Assembly: GCF_029168945.1 (NCBI RefSeq) | Contig: NC_083605.1 | Coordinates: forward strand, 40,437,280-40,501,279 | Direction: 5' to 3' | From: Cannabis sativa | Lineage: Eukaryota; Streptophyta; Magnoliopsida; Rosales; Cannabaceae | Length of the DNA: 64,000 bases | Part shown: positions 47,546 through 59,830 of the stretch, in pieces | How the letters are laid out: each line of letters starts with the position of its first letter | Numbering within the stretch: the stretch's first letter is position 1 | Translations under genes and position numbers: made by a program | Notes under the pieces: model-generated | Told to the model about the DNA's origin: nothing | Databases searched by the model: none | Seen by the model: only the letters and a program-made list of their open reading frames with translations

Positions 47546-48833
47546 CGAAATTAATATTTAAGTTGATTTTGTTCAAGATACTTAAATATTAGATATTTTT
47601 CTTAAAAGATTTAATTAAATAGACAAATTATATTTATGTTAAAAATTATTTAATTAATTTTAGATCAATATAACAATAATTTTTTGAAATTTATTTTATT
47701 TCATTTTAATGAGTAATTTTAAAATATGTTTTAAATACATTGGATTTCAAATTCAATCAGATATATATCTATGGAAAATTAATTTTGAGTTGAAAATTAA
47801 TTATTTAATTAATTTTTGACCAACTTAAATTAAGTAATTTTCATAATATTTATTGAAAATTAATACTAAGGACTTAAAATAAATTTTTATTTTCTGATCT
47901 ACTTAAGTATTTATGTGATTTTATAAATGTTAAATTAAAATTTATATTTAGAGTTATCTAAATTAGTACTTTTAATTAAATAAATATATTAACATTAAAA
48001 TAAATAGATTAAAATAAGAATCAAATGAAAATACAACTCCTTTAAAATAATGAGCTTTATTATAAGGATATTTGATCTACATTGTCTGTTCTACATAGTT
48101 CCTGTTTTAATGAGATTCATCGCTAATAGATCTTCATTCATTAGCAATTTAACGTCGTAGAATCTTGGAAGATAGTATTATTGAAAGTCTTTTATTCTTA
48201 GTAATAATCACCCCCAATAGTGACTGCTAAAAGTAGGGCTTACAAAGTATGAAACAATTGTAGAAGCTCATGAAATAGAATGACCTTGACTCTTGCGCAA
48301 ATGAGACAACGTCAGATTCTGATTTCAATCGAATAAAACGTTGCTAAAATGGTGTCCATTTTAGATGAGATGACAACTCTATTCAACGAATGATATCTTT
48401 GACTCTCGCCTAAATGGGACATCATTGGATTCTTATTTAAGATGTGTCTATTTTGTATTTTCACATGTTTTTCTAACTTGCTAAATGCTTGCTAATTTCT
48501 GAATGTGTATGAATTTATATTGAACCTTCATTATGTTTCCTATTATTAATTTTTGTAGTACAAATTTTGAATCTTCATTGTTGGTCTAAGTTGGTTAGTT
48601 GTTTTTAACGGGACACTCCAAAGATTGTTATCCGTTAAACAAACATAAAAGTGTTAGATCTCCACAGATAAATATTTGTAAATGCGACATTTAGTTGACT
48701 CATCAAAAGATGACAACTTAGACTAGTGTTTACAACATAAAACAATGAAGGAGTTTATAAAATAAGAATAACTTTGACTCTCACCTAAACGGGACATCAT
48801 TTGATTCTTATTTTAATCAAAATTATCCTTTAT
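47546..48833. other. AT-rich block between the primer site and probable LTR of G, with three diverged repeats
   Basis: No coding sequence. Three related stretches of about 50 bp share the words TTTGACTCTCxCCTAAA and GGGACATCATT(T/G)GATTCTTA: about 48274-48340 (weakest), 48388-48450 and 48766-48832. The rest is very AT-rich. In an intact Athila element the LTR would sit only a few bases from the primer site, so this 1.3 kb is either part of an unusually long LTR or an insertion. Confidence 0.5.
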
Positions 48834-50213
48834 TGATGTGTGTCGTAAGCCACAACAAATTTACTGATATTTTTATTCAAATACCTCCAATTATTTTAGT
48901 GTAATTGTAAGTAAGGGTGGATCCCACGAGAACTATGTTTATTCAATTATTCACAAATTAGTGACAAGAATTAGAAAATGGGGGTTTTGATGATTAGAAT
49001 AAAATAACAATAATAAAAATTAAAGAAAAAAAAAACAAATTTAAAGGGAGACAACAATATGAGAAACTAGTTAAAGGTTTTTCTCAAACCTTGACAATCA
49101 TTCTTAATTCCTATTAATAAATGTAATTTCAGTTTCCAATCAAACTATTAATCCCGCAGATAAAGCTGAATCAGTCAATTATCCCAATCTCCCTATTGTA
49201 TGTAATCAACACGAAGCGCTCAGTAATTAACTCTTTTACTTAAGCAGTAAATCCACGAATCATGTAATTTCTTTAACTTAGAAAAAGCTTTGAGATTTAT
49301 GGAGATAGATTAATCTAGGCAATAAATTAATGAAGCATAGAACTCATTTAACCCGGATTTTGTTCTTCATCATAATTAAAAACTGTAATTTTTCACAAAT
49401 ACTTAGAATCCTAGACTATTAGGTGAATAGTAATCATAAGATGATAGTAGATTAAAGTAAAACCTAATTTAGCGGCCATCTAAACAAGATTAAAATAATA
49501 ATCATGACATTAATCATAGAATAATAGAAGCAATTTGGTATATAATGGAAACTAGAAATTAACATTTAATAATGAAATTAAGAATTCATGTCTCGAGTTT
49601 TAAAATAGCCCTTAACTAAAAGAAAACTACTCTGAACTAGACATTATAACAAAAATCATAATATTCAGTAAGAGTTTTAAGGAGAAGAAAATAACTAGAA
49701 TGAAGAACACTTTGAAGTTGCGATCTCTGTCTCCTCCTTGGTCTCTCTCTCTCTCTCTAAGTTTCTCTCTCTATTTTGTAGCTCTAGAATGATCAAATTT
49801 GTAGCCTAAGAGGTCCTATTTATAGTACTAAGAAATATCTCACTAAAAGAGATGATAATTCATCTTTTAACAAAAAAAAAAGATAAAAAAATCACAGTTC
49901 AAATTTTGCCTCCTTGCCGCGGGGACGGGGCCTAATGCCTCAAAATTTAATTTTTTTATTTGCTCGCTTTCACCCTCGCTACAACGATAACCCATGGGTT
50001 TATGCTCCTCATGGACTTCTGAAAACTCTTAAAAAATATTTTTTTGGCACATCAATTCATCTACCAACATCACCTAGAATAAAAAACATCAAATAATTCA
50101 TCATCTTTTACTCATAAAAATAAATCTTCTTCCAAAACTTGAGTTATTCCTAAAATGAGAAAAAATACTAAAATTACTAAGTAATAACATCCTCTAACTA
50201 TGAAGAAATCAAC
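48834..50213 (-). repeat. Probable LTR of element G (right border uncertain)
   Basis: On the minus strand the inner end reads TTCTCGTGGGATCC ... CACACATCA, resembling the end of Tat/Athila-group LTRs, and a TATA box CTATAAATAG lies at 49825-49816. A CT microsatellite (49741-49765) lies just downstream of the TATA box. A possible outer end is ...ATCAACA at 50207-50213 (minus TGTTGAT), but no partner LTR is present to confirm it. Confidence 0.45.
49816..49825 (-). promoter_or_regulatory. TATA box in the probable LTR of G
   Basis: CTATAAATAG on the minus strand, about 50 bp upstream of a pyrimidine/purine-rich leader. Same motif as in the other LTRs here. Confidence 0.5.
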
Positions 50214-51860
50214 AATTTTACTGCCTAAAATGCTCTTGTCATTTATTTTTTCTCTTAGCTTTTTCATTAAGAAAATTCTTAGATAGTATATTATTGTACA
50301 AAAGGTTTATAAATCATCTTCTTATGATGTCACTCTATTTCTTCTATAAAAATGAGTGGCGCAGATGACTATATTCTAGATATTCTATCCTAAAATGATA
50401 TAAATTCTTGATCGTAAAGAATCTCCTACTTGTATAAGCTTACTAAAGGCAACTTAAATTTAGAGTTAAAATAGTAGTGGTTGTCTAAGAAGAAATTATT
50501 ACTCGAGAAATATTTGGTATAAATTTAAGTCTTTGACTTTAAATTTTATATTCCACATAGAAATTTTAACTTTCAAATTCCAAAATACATTGGACAATAT
50601 AGTATAACTTTCGCAAGTTGTTAATATCCATTTTCTACAATGGATTCAAACTATATTATAATGTATGGATTATGAGTCTTGTATTCTGTGACCAGAACCC
50701 ACTTAAACTATTCTAAGAACTCATTGTTGTAACATGACCTAAGTCATCAAGAGACCACAACCACAATAATATATTTATGGCATTTGCATCTTAATTCATG
50801 GAGGTTTTGACAAGATCATTCTCTACAAAGAGAAAATAAGTCAATATCCACTAGAAAGTAGGATCATCTGTATTCAAACATATGGATGTCCATTCAGGGG
50901 TGGATATAAGTTATCATTAAATTCTTAAGGCGATCACTCTAGATTTTACCCTATGAAAAGAAATTTAAAATGTTTGAGAAATTTCATGAGAATCTATCAT
51001 TGTTGAAAAACTATTAAGGTAAGTGGTTAAAGATCTTGTGAACTAATAAGCGTGGAGAAATATTTGGTTATGCTATTCAAAGATCATTAAGTTGAACTTC
51101 GAATTGTATCCAAACTTACCTCCCCCAAAAATTTGGATTGCATATTGATGAAAATGAAAGTGAAAGGTCTATGATTAGTACTAGTAGCTTCCTATGTCCT
51201 TCAAGGGAAATACCCTAGTGATAGGAAAACTTTAGAATGATGGAATGGTTATATACTTAGTGTAAAGCATTACTAGATTAAAGGATGTTCCGATCATGAA
51301 CTTAAGAAAAGCTAGAATTGTTAACTAAGGTTTGCATGTTTAATAGCTATTCTAAAGTGATTAGGGGTGGACCATCCTATGGTCATTACGAGGAGAAAGT
51401 GTTTGTTCAACAAATACCACTTTACTAGGAATATGATTAAATCTATATAAAAAGTAGCAAAGTAGAGGAGATATTTTCAATTCCAATGTGTTCTATCATC
51501 TTATTCTACATAAGATGGTCTCATTGCCTTTGTTGTCTTGACACAATTGATGAGGAGAATACCACTAATGTTCTTAGATAGAATGTCACGGTCTCTCATT
51601 GTAGTGGGAGGATTTCAAGGGACCCACCCTGTTATGACTTGGAAGATACTTGTAATAAAAATCTATTATTAGTTTAAACATGTAGTGGATAGTACAAATA
51701 AGGAACTAAGAAGCAAAGCCAAGAGAACTATGGTTAAAACCATTCATATGGAGTAACCAAAAGTTCTCTATTACAATGAAAATAAGGGAAATTTCAATAA
51801 TAAGTCTATTCACTAGACTTAACAAAACTTCTCAATCATAGTATCAAAGGTTTGAGATAA
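50214..51860. other. Unassigned degenerate DNA
   Basis: About 1.6 kb of AT-rich sequence with stops in all frames. A plus-strand TATATAAAAAG occurs near 51450. I see no domain, repeat border or RNA gene that I can defend; probably the remains of an old element. Confidence 0.5.
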
Positions 51861-52049
51861 TGCAAATCTATGGCTTGTGGTAAACCTGGTAATTTATTTA
51901 CTCAAGTGCAAGAAACTTACTTTAGTAAGATACTAGATCATATTCTAATGGCTATATCTAAAGGAAGTCTTTTGGCTCCGAGACACAAATTTAATTTATC
52001 TAAGGAACAGTTTCAATTATTAAAGGAATTCCTTAAGGATCAACAGTGA
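51861..52049 (+). pseudogene. Possible copia-type gag scrap
   Basis: A 62-codon open stretch with ACGKPGNLFTQ and, 40 residues on, NLSKEQFQLLKEFLKDQQ then TGA. This resembles the post-knuckle tail of Ty1/copia Gag (a CGKPGH knuckle, later KEQ...LL..L..QQ). The His and last Cys of a knuckle are missing. It could be chance; the element H insertion begins 130 bp downstream. Confidence 0.3.
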
Positions 52050-52178
52050 GATGAATTAGACCAGAAACATGTTTTAGTGTGGGAGTTATGAGTAGGTATC
52101 AGTTTAATACAGGAAAGGAACATTGAAAGACAATCAAGTAAAATCTTAAGATCAAAAGAGGAACTATATGTTAGTCGA

Positions 52179-53317
52179 TGTTGACCTCAAAAAATTATCA
52201 GCTGACAGCTGGGTCGTATAAATCTAACGCTTGCCACGTGTTACACAAATAGAATTAAAAAGTAATAAACACATAGATGTGTTATAGAGGTTCGACCCCC
52301 TTATGATAGGGAGAAATGACCTACTCCCCTTTTTGTGTAATTTACACCGAGGGAAACACTATCTAGATCACTATAGGTGGGATCTACTATAGCACCTTTA
52401 AGATTACAAAGTATGAATTAGTAAGAAAATCTCAGGTGTTGGACAACCTAGGGTGCTGGCCAGCCTAGTGTAGGAGTGTGAGAGAGATGAAGAGAAGAGA
52501 GGAAGATCCTTGATGGGCGTCTACAAGAGAGAATATGGCTTTCAAACCTAAAACTATTTAGAGGCTAGGTGACTTAGAGTCAACTTAAAGAGCTTAGGTT
52601 TCTAGGCTAAGGTTAAGGCCTTTATGTAGGAAGCCTTTAACCCTAAGCTTGCAACTTAAATCCCTTGAAAATATTATAGTTAGCTAGATATTTACGTAAG
52701 ATCAAAATGCCCTAGATTCTAGATACTTTTCAGCCTATCTATTGGGCTTTTGGGGCCCCATTCACAGCCAATGCCTTTGTCCACGTGTAGAGTTGTACAT
52801 GGAGTCTTCGTAAGTCAATCTTGGTTGTCCATAGGCCTTGAAGGAAGTCTAGCTGACCATGGCCTTGCCAGGTCAATCCTGGCTGACCATGGTCCTGCCA
52901 GGACTTGGCACGACAAGGCCTACAAGGGCTGGAAGGTCACTATAGCTTCACCAAGAAGAGGCTAACCTTTGACCGTGGAGGCCAACATTTTGTAAGTTGA
53001 AGACAATTTTGTACGTCCTTTCCTTGGAGAGGTTAGGCTCCCTTGGTCGAACAGAGTCTCATTGGGTCTGGAAGTCACTTCTTGGCCTGCTAACTTATGT
53101 ATAGATCCTGGCCGGCCTATAGACTCACCCTGGCTGGCCAAGGATGTTGGTACAACTCCTTGTGTGGTTTCTTCACTCCCTTCGGTCACTGCTTGACTGT
53201 TTTGATATAGCTTGCACAGAGGCTCTATTCTACTATTGGCGGGGTTGTACTCCACAAGTACTTTATCTTTGGCTTACGTGGACATGCCACGTCAGGAGGA
53301 CAAAATTTGGGATAACA
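52179..53317 (-). repeat. 3' LTR of element H (1.14 kb, borders inferred)
   Basis: On the minus strand it starts TGTTATCCCAAATTTTG at 53317, right after a purine-rich tract, and ends GAGGTCAACA at 52179 (TGTT...AACA). A TATA-like CTCTAAATAG lies on the minus strand near 52555. The bases outside the end are GTCGA (52174-52178), the expected target duplication. CTGACCATGG words occur at 52853 and 52882. Confidence 0.6.
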
Positions 53318-53335
53318 TTTTTGCCCCAAGTCCCT
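53318..53335 (-). other. Polypurine tract of element H
   Basis: Minus strand AGGGACTTGGGGCAAAA directly precedes the LTR start. Confidence 0.6.
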
Positions 53336-53970
53336 ATTCAAATTTTGGGTCAGATATGAACTTTCTAGCTATTTTCTTGTCTATAGTAGTCTCTGTTCAA
53401 TAACCTTATCTAGCCAAGTGTTGGCTTTTTGCCTGGCATGCTTTCGTAACTTTGATCTTTTCTCCCTATATGCATCTCATCTTCTCCTCTTAGGTATCTC
53501 TTCTTTATACCTGCTATTAACAAGTTTCTTGCTTTTTAAGCTTTTGGCAACTTTTTGATTCACATGTTAGTTTGTAATCTTTTTTGTATATAGATCCTCA
53601 TGACAGTTTTGGAATATGTAATCTGTGACTTTTTTATTGAAAATATTCAATTTTGGGCTTCACTATGATTCTTGACTCTTAGAGTCATAAGGACCGTAGC
53701 CTAGAAGATCTTGCTTGAGACCTTGCTGACCTTAAGGGTTAATCATGGGAGTTGGCCATCTTTAGGGTTTTACCCTTTAAAGCTTGCATGTTGATGCCTG
53801 GGTTTGGTGACCCTGGCCAGTTCTTGACTGAGTCATGGGACCGTAGCCGGCCGTTCCAAGGCTTGAGAACCTTTTCCAGTATGGGCCTTGGTTCCAAGAG
53901 GTAGCCAATTTTCTATCCTCTTGTGACTTTGGCAAGAGTTTAGCTCTGTAAGCATATACAACCTTAACCT
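53336..53970 (-). other. 3' spacer of element H
   Basis: No coding signal. GGCCGGCC-type words are present near 53850. It continues past solo LTR 2 at 55875. Confidence 0.5.
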
Positions 53971-53975
53971 CGTAC
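53971..53975 (+). repeat. Target-site duplication of solo LTR 2, left (CGTAC)
   Basis: Identical to 55870-55874. Confidence 0.93.
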
Positions 53976-55869
53976 TATTGGAAATTATTTTACCAGGATC
54001 TTAGATCTACTCACAAGTATGTTGATTAACACCCTAAATATGAACTTTCTAAAACGATGAAATAAACACATATAAAGTTTAGGAAACCTTACATTGGGTG
54101 CAGCGGAATTAAATGACTCCTTTCGTTCAGATATCTAGCCCTCGATTCATTTCTGTAGCAGAGCATTATCAATATGTGAACCTGGATCTCTTTCTCTGAA
54201 TCTTTGACGCTGAAACTCATTCTTGCTGAAAGTCTTTCTTCACGATCTTCCTCACTATGATTGAGGTATCACTTGCTGTGTGTGGGCACTACTCATACAC
54301 TAAGAATTTCGAAATTCAAGAGGCAAGAGAAAGAAGAAGTGGCAGTTAAAGATAGGGAGAGAGAAAGGCTCAGGTTTTTCTCTGAAGGAAAAATAGAAAA
54401 TTTCAGTGTAAATTTCCTGAAGCCTTCACTATCTATTTATAGCATTCCACTAGGGTTAGGTTTGAATTATTTGGCATTAAAATAATGAAAATATCAGTTT
54501 AAATTGCCTATAAAAGTGGCTGGCCATGCTTAGTGGATTTGGGCCTCACTTTTTGCAATTTTGCAGTTTTATCTTTTCTGCATCTGATTTTCTCAAAAAC
54601 GCCAATTTTCTAATTCAACCATTTAAATGCCAATTCTAACTATTTAATAACTATAAATAATTATTAAATAATATTGTCATTTATCATATTTATTAATTGA
54701 ACCATACAAAGTATCATAATTAACAAATATGCCCCTATAAACTCTTTCTTTACAATTTCGCCCTTACTTAGTGAAAATTCACAAATAGACATAGTCTAAT
54801 TTGAGAATTATAATTGATTAATCAAAACCAATTATATGAGTCTTACAAGCAATATTATCTCAACTAGTGGGGGGACCATGGGTCTATATAACCGAGCTTC
54901 CAATAAGTAGATCAAGAATTTAGAACTAAAATTCACTGACTTATTAATTCTTCGTTGAATACACGCATAGAACTTAGAATTGCACTCTCAGTATATAGAA
55001 TGCTCTATATGTTCCACCATATAGACACATCATTAGTTATCTATTGTTATAATCCTAAGGTGATCAATGATCCTCTATATGAATGATCTACACTATAAAG
55101 GGATTAGATTACCGTAACACCCTACTATGTATTTTATCCTTAAAACACTTGACCCCGTATAAATGATATTTCAGCTTATGTGAAATGAGTACTCCACCAT
55201 TTATGCTCGTTTGGTCAAGCTCGAAGGAGATCATCCTTTGCTTACTATTCACCAGATAGAAGCTATAGATTCCATGTTTATGCTAGCGCTCCCACTCAAT
55301 TGCATTACCGTGTTCCCAAAATGTACGTATCACCCTGACCTAAAAGTAGGCTTAACTAACAAATCAAAGAACACGAATAGCCTTTCAAGATTGAGCCTAA
55401 TCATAACAGGATTAAGAACATTTGATCTAGGATCAACTAGGTGATATTGACTTGAATAGATATTACGGTAAGTTTAATAAATCTAAGTCAAAGTTCAATA
55501 TCGGTCCCTTCCGATGCATACTCCATGCATCCAACCTGAGCTTTACTTTAACCAATGCTCTGGAAAGAACATAGCACTTCTCCAAATGCAAGTAAACTCT
55601 GTTGTAGATTATCATATCAGTAAAACCCTATGTCTGATAAATCTAGGAAACTTTATTCACATAGTCATGTTTACTTTCCAATGTGTTGACAGCACAATAA
55701 ACAGGATCAAGTATGTGAAAAGGGTTTCAGATGAATTCATACATTATGTACATATAATCATGAAATAAATCATGTGAACCATGCAACATTAAATGTTATT
55801 TCTGATCTATATTAATAAGTAAATCTGAATATATTGAAATGAGTTTTATTTAGGGCATAAAACCCAACA
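53976..55869 (-). repeat. Solo LTR 2 of the TGTTGG...CCAACA family (1.89 kb)
   Basis: Same family and orientation as solo LTR 1. The plus-strand start is TATTGGAAAT (one G-to-A change in the terminal TG) and the end AACCCAACA. TATA box CTATAAATAG on the minus strand (54442-54433). Perfect CGTAC duplication. No internal genes. Confidence 0.92.
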
Positions 55870-55874
55870 CGTAC
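55870..55874 (+). repeat. Target-site duplication of solo LTR 2, right (CGTAC)
   Basis: Matches 53971-53975. Confidence 0.93.
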
Positions 55875-56640
55875 ATGGTTTCCTTAGAAACTATGTATGA
55901 AGCTTAATGGTGAGTCTATTATAATCGAATGTTCAACTTAAGACCTCACATGGCTTTGATCATGTAAGGATCTCTGTCTTAGTCGTAGCCCGGTATGTGG
56001 CCCCTATAGGAGCTCTATCTAGGTCTTTTCTGGGGGCCTTGGCCTCATGCATTCGAACCGATCTCATATCCGGCCTTAGGGCTTTCATGTTCTTGCTTTG
56101 GCGTATAGTCCATCTATTTTTGAACATTACTATTATTTAGCCTAAAAGCCATCTATGACGAACTTATGATTGTCCTGGCTGTCTTCTTATGGCCTTGACA
56201 GGCAAGGGTCTAAATTTACTTTGTCAAGGCGAAGGATGCCTACACGACTTAGAGGGAGGTTTAGTAGCTTATTTTAACCTTAAAATATCTCTACGTAAGT
56301 TCATTGTGCTAGTTCAATGCCTTGTACGGTATGGGCACCCCTAAAGCACCATGCAAGAAAGTCTCATGGTCACTTGCTATTCACCAAGTTTCACAAACTT
56401 TGCCTGGGTTCTTCCTTGGGGTGGTGTCCATAGTACACATGTGGAACTAAAAGAGTAACTTTAAGAAGTTAATCTTATTAGCAAGTGGTTTAGATAAGTC
56501 GATCTAACGTGTAACAAAAGCTTACAGCTTAGTGTCCGCTTTTGAAATCACATTGTGGCTACCCTACGTAGCTTAACAAAGCAGAGGCAATTATTGAAGA
56601 ATGGTGGGAGACCACGCCAATAAGTTTGTGGGTACTAGCG
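55875..56640 (-). other. 3' region of element H, no readable gene
   Basis: Expected to hold the end of integrase and the 3' spacer. I could not find the DDE triad or a conserved block in any minus frame, so the core was either deleted or has decayed beyond reading. Confidence 0.4.
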
Positions 56641-59000
56641 CTTTTAAGGGTTCCTGCATGATGAAATGTTAGAGGAACTTAATTGACAAGTTGGCCAGTG
56701 AGAGTACTTACCGAGATGTTCCCTCTTTCAATTTTTGGGTAGAAGTTCTGACTTCAAGTTCTCGTCGTACTCGCCTGACTTGTGTGCACCTTTACTGTTA
56801 TCTTGTAACATGATGCGAACCTTTTTAGTTTGGTCCGGACATGCTTGCTATAAGGGATTTTCCATCTAGAAATATTCTTCAAGGAGTAATTCACTTGTGA
56901 AGAATTTTTTTCCTTGACTTGTTTATCGACAGGCCTAGAAACTCCTTGTGCGTAATCATGCTGCTTTGAGTTGGCTTGGTCTCTTCTTCTTTCTGTTTTT
57001 TCAAGGGATCCTATTAGCAAGATGTTGTGTACCTCTTGGTCACTATAGACTAGAACTATGAGAGCACACTTTTGGTGGATCGAGCTAGCCAGGGCAAGAC
57101 TAGGTGGTCAGCCATATTGAGGGAGCACTGTTTGGATGATTGGATGAGGCCATGGCCGGCCAGAATGTAGAGGTGGTGGCTAGCTAGAATATGGACTCTA
57201 TGGCTGGCCAGCTTTCTAAAGGCCTAGTCGATGCTATGGTTGGATCCTATCTTCATTCGATTGGCTTTGCCCCCTGGCATAATTGATGTAGAACCTTTGT
57301 GCACTACTGTCATTAGCTATACAACCTTTTTCTTGGAAACGCTCCTTGGTGGTGTTGGAGAACCACTTCTGTGTATTACGATGTGCAGGATTGAACACTT
57401 TGTAGCGGTTCTTCTAGTCCATGCTCTCGAGAAAGGTCTTTGTTTGGAGGTAAACCGCGGTAGGTGTCATCTAGCATGTCGATCTCCTCTGTGATAACAA
57501 TGTTGGGTTCTAGGAATTGGATGGGCACTGGGTTTGCTTTGTTAGGTACTACTCCCTAGGCAAGCAAGTGAATCTATTGTGGGATTTTGTTCTTTTTGAA
57601 ATAGGACTTAGTTCTTTGAATAACTTAGAGGGTACAAAGTTTTCATTGGTTCAAGGTACAGCTGGCTAGTTGAGCGAGTGCGTCGGTTGTTGTGCTGTCT
57701 TTGGGGGCTTGCATTCTACTATAACCGTTGAGTTATCTTAACAGCTCTAGTAGGCCAATATTTTATTATATTGAGTTGTATATTCACCAAAGACATAGCC
57801 TATGACTAGCTGAGACTCGTGGTGCATGTTTAGGTTGTTAGCCCGCGCTTCGTGTGCTAGCTGAGGGCTAGCATTCAGAGCTTCATATTCAGCCTCGTTG
57901 TTAGAAGCTTTGTAACTAACCTTATTTCCTCAGGCCTTAGTTTCCCCCAAGTGCGTTGGGGGCCATGCTTACATCGAGCAGGTGGTCAACACACCTCTTG
58001 GGCTCTTGTTCTCGCTTCTTCTCCAGCTCCTACTTTTCTCCTAAACTTTAAGAGATTTGAGGAGATATGCTTCTATGATTACCCATGAAGCTTGTTAGAG
58101 CTTGGCCTTTGGTGGCCATGCCTTGTTTTGAGGTGCTTTTATGTTGGTCGAGTAATAATTGTTCACTTGAGTAGTTGGGTTGATGCTCCAAGTTTCTATA
58201 GAACCTACGACAACTGCTGATTGGTGTACATGTTTATAGGGTTCATCTAGAAGTGTGGCCTTAGTATTTTGGAAGCTAATAGCAAGCTCTGGGTCAGCTT
58301 CTCCATGAGTGGGAACTGACTTAGTGTCAATTCGTTTCTTTCTTGTGTAGTATATAGGGTGTTGTACACTGTCTTCTCTCTTATGAGGGCAACACTCATA
58401 GCATGTCCTGTGACTGCTGGGTGCACGCCTAGCTCTTCTTCGTTTAGAGATCTGGGCAACATGGGTGGTCGAGCCAATATAATTCTTTAGCTCTTGGAAT
58501 GCAGTTTCACATTCCTTTGTCCACTTGAATTTGTTTTTGTTGCTTCTGCTTCATGTTGAAGAAGGATACACATCCATCTGTATACTTGGACATAAATCTG
58601 CTTAGTGCAGTAGTGCGTCCTATTTGGCTTTGTACTTGCTTCATTGTTGTGGGAGACTTCATATTCCAAAGGGCTTGGATCTATGTGTAGGTTTGAGTTT
58701 CTTCATGTTGTAGTTGTGGAGGCTTTTTGAAATTGTTTGCCAATCCTCCATATACCCCTAACCTTTTTGGACTTGACAAGCATGTTGTCCATGCACACAT
58801 TCATGTTGTGGTTGATAGGATCATTAAACATTTTGTTAATAAGCTTCTAATGTGTGGCCCCTGCATTCTTCAGGCCTGAGGGGCATGATTTTGTAGCAAC
58901 ACAAGCTTAAGTTTGTCACGAAGCTTGTATGCTCCTGAATTGGTGGGTGCATTCTTTTTCTTGGCTTTTGACAAAGCCAAGGTATGATAGGAAGATTTTT
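56641..59000 (-). pseudogene. pol: RT (truncated), RNase H, archaeal-type RNase H and integrase remnant of element H
   Basis: RT enters at SLCCYKIMPL (about 58900), then LKNAGATH-KLINKMF and VCMDNMLVKS (about 58775-58805), where Tat elements have VYVDDMLVKS, so a catalytic Asp is Asn. Fingers and most of the palm are missing between protease and this point. RT end and RNase H: WTKECE near 58510, then PPMLPRSLNEEELGVHPAVT and SQFPLMEKLTQSLLLASKIL (58480-58250). A second RNase H block follows: NNEAEYEALNASPQLAHEAR (about 57900-57850), then SQLVIGYVFGEYTTQ, the feature that marks Tat/Ogre elements. An integrase N-terminal remnant is possible at 57020-56754. Stops occur throughout. Confidence 0.72.
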
Positions 59001-59720
59001 GATCTCCTCTTGACATCCACCTCATGCCTCGTTGGGAAATAAAGGAAAAGATGGTAGATGGGTGATGTCGCCTTCACGTTGTATAGGGCCGATCATCCCA
59101 TCATGGCATTGGAAGTCGAGGGAACGTCGATCATGATGAACTGCGCCATCAGAGTTCTGGTTGTTGGATTTTCTCCAACATTATGGGGTAATCTGATATA
59201 CCCGATGAGTTTGATGCTTTGGCCAGAGAGGCCATACATCACTTGATTGTAGGGTACCAAGTCAGCGAGTTGGAGCCTCATCTTTTCATGTGCTGATTTT
59301 GAAAAGAATGGTGAAAGAGGCTCCATTCTCCACCATATATCTTGCTGCAGTCATATTCCCAATTTGTATGGTAACGACCAGGGGTCATTGTGGGGGAAAA
59401 TATCTTGAGCATGATCTCCTCTTTTGAGAAAGATATTGTGGGCTTTCCAAGCTTTGGTTGCTTAGAGCCTTGTTCTTCACCTACTAGGAAGTTGCTTTTG
59501 GGCTCATGATGAAGTGTCCAAGCATAGCACTCTCTGGATTTGTTGGTCTCAGATGTAATATGGGGTGCGCCAATGTCGACCCCTAAGTGTCCTGCCATCT
59601 GAGGTTTGGGCATAGTTTGTTGTACTTGACTATACGACTGACCAAAGATGGTGGCCCACCTTTGGAGATGCGGTACAGCCTTCGGAGGCAGAGGCCAGAC
59701 TTTAAAGGTGGAGGTCAACC
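59001..59720 (-). pseudogene. pol: Protease region of element H
   Basis: RYMVENGASFTILF near 59345-59300 is the active-site segment (usually DNGAS or DGGSS; Asp is Glu here). Then LADLVPYNQVMYGLSGQ, YIRLPHNVGENPTTRTLMAQ and MIDVPSTSNAMMG (59270-59093), followed by an ALYNVKAT...YHLF segment. Two frame changes occur between 59400 and 59280. Confidence 0.72.
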
Positions 59721-59830
59721 TTCTGTGATGGAGGCCAGCCTTCTATGATGGAGGCTAGCCTTTGGAGGCAGAGGCCAGACCTCAGAGGTGGAGGCCAGCC
59801 TTCTGTGATGGAGGCTATCATTTTGGTGGG
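59660..59830 (-). repeat. Minisatellite-like tandem repeat in element H between gag and protease
   Basis: Plus strand repeats GGAGGCCAGCCTTCTGTGA and GGAGGCAGAGGCCAGAC in alternation, forming larger units of about 60 bp. On the minus strand it codes SLHHRRLASTSEVWPLPPKA twice with variation (LHHRRLASITEG; VWPLPPKAVPHLQRWAT). Confidence 0.75.

Larger units (their letters stand above)
42034..50213 (-). mobile_element. Element G: Athila-like Ty3/gypsy element, degenerate, with a nested solo LTR
   Basis: Minus-strand order from right: probable LTR (about 50.2 to 48.8 kb), an AT-rich block, primer-site-like TGGGGCCATTACCGGGGA (47517-47534), gag, protease and RT, truncated within RT near 42034, where it meets the LTR of E. 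The RT is split by the solo LTR at 42533-44397. The right border is uncertain by several hundred bases. Confidence 0.7.

Noticed and set aside
49741..49765. CT microsatellite as a feature of special interest
   Set aside because: Simple pyrimidine run downstream of a TATA box, common in plant LTR leaders.
50214..51860. Possible host gene in the unassigned stretch
   Set aside because: Stops in all frames, no exon-like conserved block on either strand.
57231..57494. Plus-strand 87-codon ORF as a small gene
   Set aside because: Lies antisense to the RNase H to integrase part of H and has no supporting motif.
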